Source of the DNA: Donghicola sp036139795
GTDB taxonomy: Bacteria; Pseudomonadota; Alphaproteobacteria; Rhodobacterales; Rhodobacteraceae
Direction: 5' to 3'
Assembly: GCA_036139795.1 (NCBI GenBank)
Contig: JAYZYX010000128.1
Coordinates: 1-9,198, forward strand
Length of the DNA: 9,198 bases
Made by a program: the position numbers and the translations under genes. Below are positions 5,259 to 9,198 of the stretch, piece by piece. How positions within the stretch are numbered: the stretch's first letter is position 1; each line of letters opens with the position of its first letter. Under the pieces are notes generated by a model. It searched no databases. It was not told where the DNA came from and saw only the letters and a list, made by a program, of their open reading frames with translations.

Positions 5259-6067
5259 GGGGCAGTTCCTTCGACCAGCAGGAAAAGGTTCAACTCTTCC
5301 GCCACAGCTTTAAGTTTCGCGGGCTCTAGCACCACCACATTGCCTGCGGTGATCACCACGCCATTCAGGCCAGCCTTAGCGGCACCGCGCAAAGTGTCAG
5401 GCCCGACCGCAGGCATATCCACCCGCAAATCCTGCCCTGCCTTGGGCGTCTTCACCAGCACCCCGCCCCGCGCCCTTGCACGCAGCCGATCCGGCGTCTG
5501 CGCCACAAAGCGCAACATGGCGTCGGTGCCTTGCAAGGTCTCAAACCCCAAGCAGAGGCCCTGCGCCACAACGCAGCCCTGCCCGATGTCCAAAGGCGCG
5601 GTCTCTCGCAGAATATCAAAGCCGCGCTTGGCGTCCTGCATATCCGCGTCCGTCGGATGCGGACCGGCAAACAGCCCCGCCTCTGCGGTCAGGCCGGGCA
5701 ACAGCTCATGGGCACCGCGAACGGTGAATCCCTCGGCCTCGAAGGTCTCGACCACCAGCCGCAATATGGCATCGTCCCCGCGCTGCATGGCCGCCAGCAG
5801 GCGCGGTGCCAAAGCGATCATTGCAGGGTCGAACTGCTCGGGGTCAAGCGGCGGGCGCGACAAGGCACCGGCAAAGACCACATCAGTCACGCCAGCATCA
5901 CGCAAAGCCTCGTAAAGGCTGCCGATCTTTTCAAATGGAAAAGCCGGAGCTGCGTCCCCCATCTGGTGCGCGACACCGGCAAAAGTCACCACAAACGCAT
6001 CCGGATGCGCAGCATGCAGAGCGACGGGCAAAGCACCTCCGCCCGCCAATATCCCAAGCCGCGCCAT
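5255..6067 (-). CDS. lpxI: UDP-2,3-diacylglucosamine pyrophosphatase, LpxI type
   Basis: The 270-residue protein is LpxI, which hydrolyses UDP-2,3-diacylglucosamine to lipid X and UMP, the step LpxH performs in E. coli. LpxI replaces LpxH in many alphaproteobacteria. The N-terminus has MARLGILAGGGALP (1-14), typical of the family. VVAQGLCLGFETLQGTDAML (166-185) and RVDMPAVGP (215-223) are the C-terminal domain signatures. D217 should be the catalytic Asp, matching the one mapped in Caulobacter LpxI. The product is cytoplasmic, with no signal peptide. It starts 3 bp after the lpxA stop with only a weak ribosome binding site, so translation probably depends on coupling to lpxA. The ATGA overlap with lpxB supports a shared transcript. 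Confidence 0.96.
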   Translation of the reverse strand: MARLGILAGGGALPVALHAAHPDAFVVTFAGVAHQMGDAAPAFPFEKIGSLYEALRDAGVTDVVFAGALSRPPLDPEQFDPAMIALAPRLLAAMQRGDDAILRLVVETFEAEGFTVRGAHELLPGLTAEAGLFAGPHPTDADMQDAKRGFDILRETAPLDIGQGCVVAQGLCLGFETLQGTDAMLRFVAQTPDRLRARARGGVLVKTPKAGQDLRVDMPAVGPDTLRGAAKAGLNGVVITAGNVVVLEPAKLKAVAEELNLFLLVEGTAP

Positions 6068-6070
6068 CGT

Positions 6071-6868
6071 TCAGCTCGGTGTCAGGAACGAGCGATCAGA
6101 CGCGCCAAGGATGAACTCGGCCATCTGTTTGACGTATTCGCTCTCGCTGTCTTCGGTGATGCGCTTGGCACGCTCAAGAAACGGCCCGTCCCCTTGGGCA
6201 AGGGTCTGAAAGGCTGCACGCAGGGCGGTGATATCCTCACGCGCCACGCCGCGCCGCTTCAGACCCACAAGGTTCAAGCCATCCAGCTTGCCGCGCGGCC
6301 CCTGCACAAGACCGTGAGGCAGCACATCGTTGGTCACCATAGTCACCGCACCAATAATCGCGCCGCGCCCGATGCGCACCCACTGGTGGATGCCCGACAG
6401 GCCGCCAATGATCACATCGTCATCGACGATACAGTGACCGGCCAGCGCCGACTGGTTCGCCATGATCACACGGTTGCCCACATGCGCATCGTGCCCCACA
6501 TGAGCGCCGGTCATGAACAGGCAGTCATCGCCAACGCGGGTGTAGTTCCCGCCACCGGCAGTGCCGGGGTTCATGGTTGCGCCTTCGCGGATGCGGTTGC
6601 GCTTGCCGATGATCAGGTAGGTCTCTTCACCGTCGAACTTGAGGTCCTGCGGCACTTCGCCAATACAGGCGAACGGAAAGATCACGGTCTCATCACCGAT
6701 CTCGGTGTTGCCCGCAAGAACGACGTGGGATTTCAAGATCACACCCCGTCCCAGCTTGACCTTGGGACCCACGACCGAGAACGGGCCGATCTGGCAATCG
6801 GGACCGATTACCGCGCCCTCTTCGATCACTGCCGAGGGATGGACCTGTACAGATGCATCAATGGCCAT
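6071..6868 (-). CDS. lpxA: UDP-N-acetylglucosamine acyltransferase
   Basis: The 265-residue enzyme starts lipid A synthesis by moving a 3-hydroxyacyl chain from ACP to the 3-OH of UDP-GlcNAc. The whole N-terminal two-thirds is a hexapeptide-repeat left-handed beta helix; a helical C-terminal part follows from about 203 (LKRRGVAREDITALR). The catalytic His is H126 in GAHVGHDAHVGN (equivalent to E. coli H125), and HQW is at 161-163. The acyl-length ruler position, Gly173 in E. coli, aligns with A174 here in IIGAVTMV. Rhodobacter lipid A carries ester-linked 3-hydroxy-C10, so a shorter chain than C14 is plausible. The ATG lies 2 nt after the fabZ stop, and an AGAGG in the end of fabZ may be its ribosome binding site. 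Confidence 0.97.
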   Translation of the reverse strand: MAIDASVQVHPSAVIEEGAVIGPDCQIGPFSVVGPKVKLGRGVILKSHVVLAGNTEIGDETVIFPFACIGEVPQDLKFDGEETYLIIGKRNRIREGATMNPGTAGGGNYTRVGDDCLFMTGAHVGHDAHVGNRVIMANQSALAGHCIVDDDVIIGGLSGIHQWVRIGRGAIIGAVTMVTNDVLPHGLVQGPRGKLDGLNLVGLKRRGVAREDITALRAAFQTLAQGDGPFLERAKRITEDSESEYVKQMAEFILGASDRSFLTPS

Positions 6869-6870
6869 GC

Positions 6871-7344
6871 TCAGGCCTCTGCGCCCTTAGGCATGTCCAT
6901 CATTGCGGTGAATTCGGCCTCGGCGGCCAGTTCGCCTTCGACAGTGGCCTTGCCTGCGAATTTCCAGACCTTGCCGCCGGGCTTGCCGCGGACCAGTTCC
7001 ACCTTCATTTCCAGAACGTCGCCGGGGCGGACCATGCGGCGGAACTTACACTTGTCGATCGCCATGAAGTAGATCTGCATGTTCTGATCTTCGAGGCCCA
7101 AAGTGGTGCCAACCATCACAGCGGTGGTCTGAGCCATGGCTTCGATGATGGTCACACCGGGCATAATCGGGTTGCCGGGGAAGTGGCCCTGAAAGTGCGG
7201 CTCGTTCATGGTGACGCATTTGATGCCTTTGGCTGACTGGATGCCGTCGATCTCGACCACTTTGTCCACCAGCAGGAAAGGATAGCGGTGGGGCAGCAGG
7301 CGCTGGATCAGGTCGATGTTCGCTTCAGTGCGGGGCTCAGTCAT
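6871..7344 (-). CDS. fabZ: 3-hydroxyacyl-ACP dehydratase FabZ
   Basis: This 157-residue hot-dog-fold enzyme dehydrates 3-hydroxyacyl-ACP to trans-2-enoyl-ACP in fatty acid elongation. It competes with LpxA for the same 3-hydroxyacyl-ACP pool, which explains its place in the operon. LLPHRYPFLLVDKV (16-29) opens the fold. The active-site motif HFPGNPIMPGV (54-64) supplies H54, and E68 in IIEAMAQ is the second catalytic residue. The length is normal. Start ATG 7344 has AGAAGG (7352-7357 on the plus strand) at 7 nt, the best ribosome binding site among the minus-strand genes here. It is also the only gene of the visible operon with a real upstream gap. Confidence 0.97.
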   Translation of the reverse strand: MTEPRTEANIDLIQRLLPHRYPFLLVDKVVEIDGIQSAKGIKCVTMNEPHFQGHFPGNPIMPGVTIIEAMAQTTAVMVGTTLGLEDQNMQIYFMAIDKCKFRRMVRPGDVLEMKVELVRGKPGGKVWKFAGKATVEGELAAEAEFTAMMDMPKGAEA

Positions 7345-7412
7345 GGCTGTACCTTCTATCTGTTATCCCCGGCTGAGTACCAATTTGGGGGGCACTGGGC
7401 AAGCACTGCACC
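7345..7412 (-). other. 68-bp spacer between skp and fabZ
   Basis: This is the only sizeable gap in the bamA-lpxB operon. It holds the fabZ ribosome binding site and two copies of GCACTG (7392-7397 and 7403-7408, plus-strand reading) 11 bp apart. I see no convincing -35/-10 pair or terminator. In E. coli lpxD lies at this point; here there is no trace of it. Confidence 0.5.
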
Positions 7413-7997
7413 TTACTGTTGCTGGCCGCTTTCCGCCATTGAGCCATCGCCAATGCGGGCATTTATTTCAGCAATGGCTTCGTCTGTAACATCCGCCGTA
7501 TCCAGCGCGATCAGAATGGCGCGCAAATCCATCAGCACCGCTGCGTTATAGCGGTCCATGATGGCCCGCAACACGGGACGGGCGAGTTCGCGAAAACGGG
7601 TTTCGCCTTTTTGGCGTAAATCGGTCAACTCGCGCTCTTTGGTCAGTTGTTCGGCGCGAATACGTTTCACCTTTTCATCAAAGGTATCCGCCTTGGCGCT
7701 GAATTCCTGAATCGACAGCTTGTCCCGTTCGACGGTCAGCGCTTTTTCCTCGGCATCCAGTTCAGTAGAAAGCGCGGTGTTTTCGGCGGCCAGCGCGCGC
7801 GCGGCGGCGTCCACTTCGGCAGCAATACGCTTGCCGAACGCCGATTCGGCGAACAGGCGATCCGCATCAATCACCAGAACCGAGCGCGCCTCGGCCTCGA
7901 CCCCGACGCCTTGGCCGAAATCAAGCTGCTGTTGCGCAAAAACGGGCGCCCCACACAAGGTGGCGACGCCCATCAAAACTGCCAGAGGCAGACGCAT
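7413..7997 (-). CDS. skp: OmpH/Skp-family periplasmic chaperone
   Basis: The 194-residue product fits the Skp/OmpH family, trimeric periplasmic holdases that keep outer membrane proteins unfolded until BamA inserts them. Residues 1-21 are a signal peptide ending PVFA before QQQ. VLVIDADRLFAESAFGKRI (40-58) is the short conserved strand and turn that starts the family's body domain. Residues about 59-145 form a highly charged helical coiled coil, the tentacle region. ARPVLRAIMDRYNAAVLMD (139-157) returns to the body. The tail (about 166-194) is longer than in E. coli Skp (161-residue precursor) and ends in QQQ. The ATG shares a base with the bamA stop (TAATG at 7995-7999), so translation is probably coupled to bamA. 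The family is confident from pattern and context; chaperone activity is inferred. Confidence 0.88.
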   Translation of the reverse strand: MRLPLAVLMGVATLCGAPVFAQQQLDFGQGVGVEAEARSVLVIDADRLFAESAFGKRIAAEVDAAARALAAENTALSTELDAEEKALTVERDKLSIQEFSAKADTFDEKVKRIRAEQLTKERELTDLRQKGETRFRELARPVLRAIMDRYNAAVLMDLRAILIALDTADVTDEAIAEINARIGDGSMAESGQQQ

Positions 7998-9198
7998 TAG
8001 AATTCGGCCGCGATGGTGAATTCAAAGCCGCGCGGCTTGTCCTGAGCGCGGGATTCCAGCGCCTCGGTCCAGTTAAAGCGCAGCGGGCCGATCGGCGTGG
8101 TCCAGAAGATCGAGACACCGGCCACCTGACGGATGCTGGCATCTTCATAAAGGATGTTCGCGCCATAGGTCTTGTCCAGACCCCAGAGCGAGCCGACATC
8201 GTAGAACACACCGCCGGTGATGCCATATTCTTCGGGCAGACCAAGGGGGAATTCGGCCTCAAAGCGGGCCACGGCAAAGCTATTGCCGCCCAGTGCGTCG
8301 CCGGTATCCGCGTCACGGGGACCGATACCGCCGCCTTCAAAGCCCCGCATCACGCGGCTGCCCATGAAGTAACGGTTGGCTACGCGGCTGGTACCTTGGG
8401 CAAAGGCAAGGTTGCCTGCCTCAAAGGTAGCGCGCAGCTCGACCTCTTCGTTCATGATCGACTTGAACGCCTGCGCACGGACGGTGGTTTCCATGTACTG
8501 CTCGTTCGCGCCGCCCATAAAATCCTGGCTGAGTGCGAAGTAATAGCCGGCTGCGGGGTTCAGACCCGAGCGGCGGTTATCAAAGCTGTAGGTATAGCCC
8601 ACACCGCCAGCGGTCAGCGCACCCTCTTCGCCTTCGTTTTTCACAACGGTGCTGGCGCTGTCATCCACGTTGTAAATGTCGGTCTGTGCCGCCTTGGCGC
8701 GCACTTGCAGGTTACCGTGTTCGCTGATCGGGAAGGTCAGCGACGGTTCAAACAGGCCGCTGCGGGTATCATATTCCGCATAGGTCGGCGTGCTTTCCAC
8801 ATAGCTCGCGGTCAGGCCGAAGGCCAGATCACGGCCAAGGAAGTTCGGCTCGACAAAGCTGACGCCATAGTTGCTAGAGCTGGCCGAGTTCCCGACGCTA
8901 ACGCGCAGCGACTGGCCGCGGCCAAGGAAGTTCCGCTCCGAGAACGAGCCCACCAGACCCACACCGTCACTGGTCGAATAGTTCGCACCAAAGCTGATCG
9001 CGCCGGTCGGCTGTTCGGTCACGTCCACATCGATGATCACCTGATCGGGGCTAGAGCCTTCGCGGGCGTTCACCTCGACATTGTCTTCAAAGAAGCCAAG
9101 GGCGCGGATGCGTTCTGCTGCCTGACGGATTTCACGCGGGTTGAAGGGGTCGCCTTCGACCACTTTGAACTGGTTGCGCACAACGCGGTCCAGCGTGG
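7997..9198 (-). CDS. bamA: BamA outer membrane assembly factor, 3' part
   Basis: The open frame runs off the right edge; 399 C-terminal residues are visible, about half of a usual BamA. BamA is the Omp85 barrel that folds and inserts beta-barrel proteins into the outer membrane. Visible residues 1 to about 65 are the end of POTRA5 (FKVVEGDPFNPREI, then RALGFFEDNVEV, then VDVTEQPTG). The rest is the 16-stranded barrel, with repeated SERNFLGRG and VEPNFLGRD segments. The L6 loop motif RGF lies at about 8339-8347 as MRGFE, with Met where many members have Val. The barrel ends FEFTIAAEF with the terminal Phe that forms the outer membrane targeting signal. A GTG at 9181 is an internal codon, not a start. 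bamA directly precedes its partner chaperone gene. Confidence 0.97.
   Translation of the reverse strand, partial: TLDRVVRNQFKVVEGDPFNPREIRQAAERIRALGFFEDNVEVNAREGSSPDQVIIDVDVTEQPTGAISFGANYSTSDGVGLVGSFSERNFLGRGQSLRVSVGNSASSSNYGVSFVEPNFLGRDLAFGLTASYVESTPTYAEYDTRSGLFEPSLTFPISEHGNLQVRAKAAQTDIYNVDDSASTVVKNEGEEGALTAGGVGYTYSFDNRRSGLNPAAGYYFALSQDFMGGANEQYMETTVRAQAFKSIMNEEVELRATFEAGNLAFAQGTSRVANRYFMGSRVMRGFEGGGIGPRDADTGDALGGNSFAVARFEAEFPLGLPEEYGITGGVFYDVGSLWGLDKTYGANILYEDASIRQVAGVSIFWTTPIGPLRFNWTEALESRAQDKPRGFEFTIAAEF

Noticed and set aside
4488..7072. Long plus-strand open frames (475 and 513 residues) opposite lpxB, lpxI and lpxA
   Set aside because: They are antisense shadows of clear lipid A genes. 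Their translations lack motifs and are not preceded by convincing ribosome binding sites.
7997..9181. Start of the barrel gene at the GTG at 9181
   Set aside because: The frame stays open to the window edge and the upstream residues continue POTRA5, so the GTG is an internal Val codon of bamA.

Overview
The window reads as chromosomal DNA from a GC-rich alphaproteobacterium, most likely a Rhodobacteraceae (Roseobacter-clade) member. Three things point there. The cytochrome oxidase subunit I closely follows the Rhodobacter/Paracoccus aa3-type pattern. Lipid A is made with LpxI rather than LpxH. The gene pair cycA (cytochrome c550) then ctaD is an arrangement known from Paracoccus. All complete genes look intact, with no frameshifts, insertion sequences, RNA genes or CRISPR arrays. 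I see no new large system; the best leads are in the non-coding DNA.

Left part (1-2490, + strand), respiration. The last 40 codons of an unrecognised gene are followed by cycA, a periplasmic class I cytochrome c (221-601), then a 158-bp leader rich in symmetrical elements, then ctaD, the catalytic subunit of aa3 cytochrome c oxidase (760-2430). The cytochrome is a plausible electron donor to the oxidase. The leader carries a strong FNR/FnrL-type site (644-657), a palindrome 20 bp downstream of it, and a 10-bp hairpin with a GTAA loop just before the ctaD ribosome binding site. A strong intrinsic terminator closes ctaD.

Middle part (2522-3969, + strand). Two closely spaced genes encode a two-helix DUF2244 membrane protein and a GT-A-type glycosyltransferase of unknown acceptor. 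They converge on the lipid A operon. The 125-bp convergent gap holds two imperfect 25-nt direct repeats on either side of a GC-rich hairpin.

Right part (4095-9198, - strand), outer membrane biogenesis. In transcription order: bamA (3' part only), skp/ompH, fabZ, lpxA, lpxI, lpxB. Most junctions are overlapping or nearly so (TAATG, 2-nt gap, 3-nt gap, ATGA), so this is one operon. It combines outer membrane protein assembly (BamA, Skp), the FabZ dehydratase that competes for the 3-hydroxyacyl-ACP pool, and the first, fourth and fifth steps of lipid A synthesis (LpxA, LpxI, LpxB). The lpxD gene that sits between skp and fabZ in Escherichia coli is absent; only a 68-bp spacer is there.
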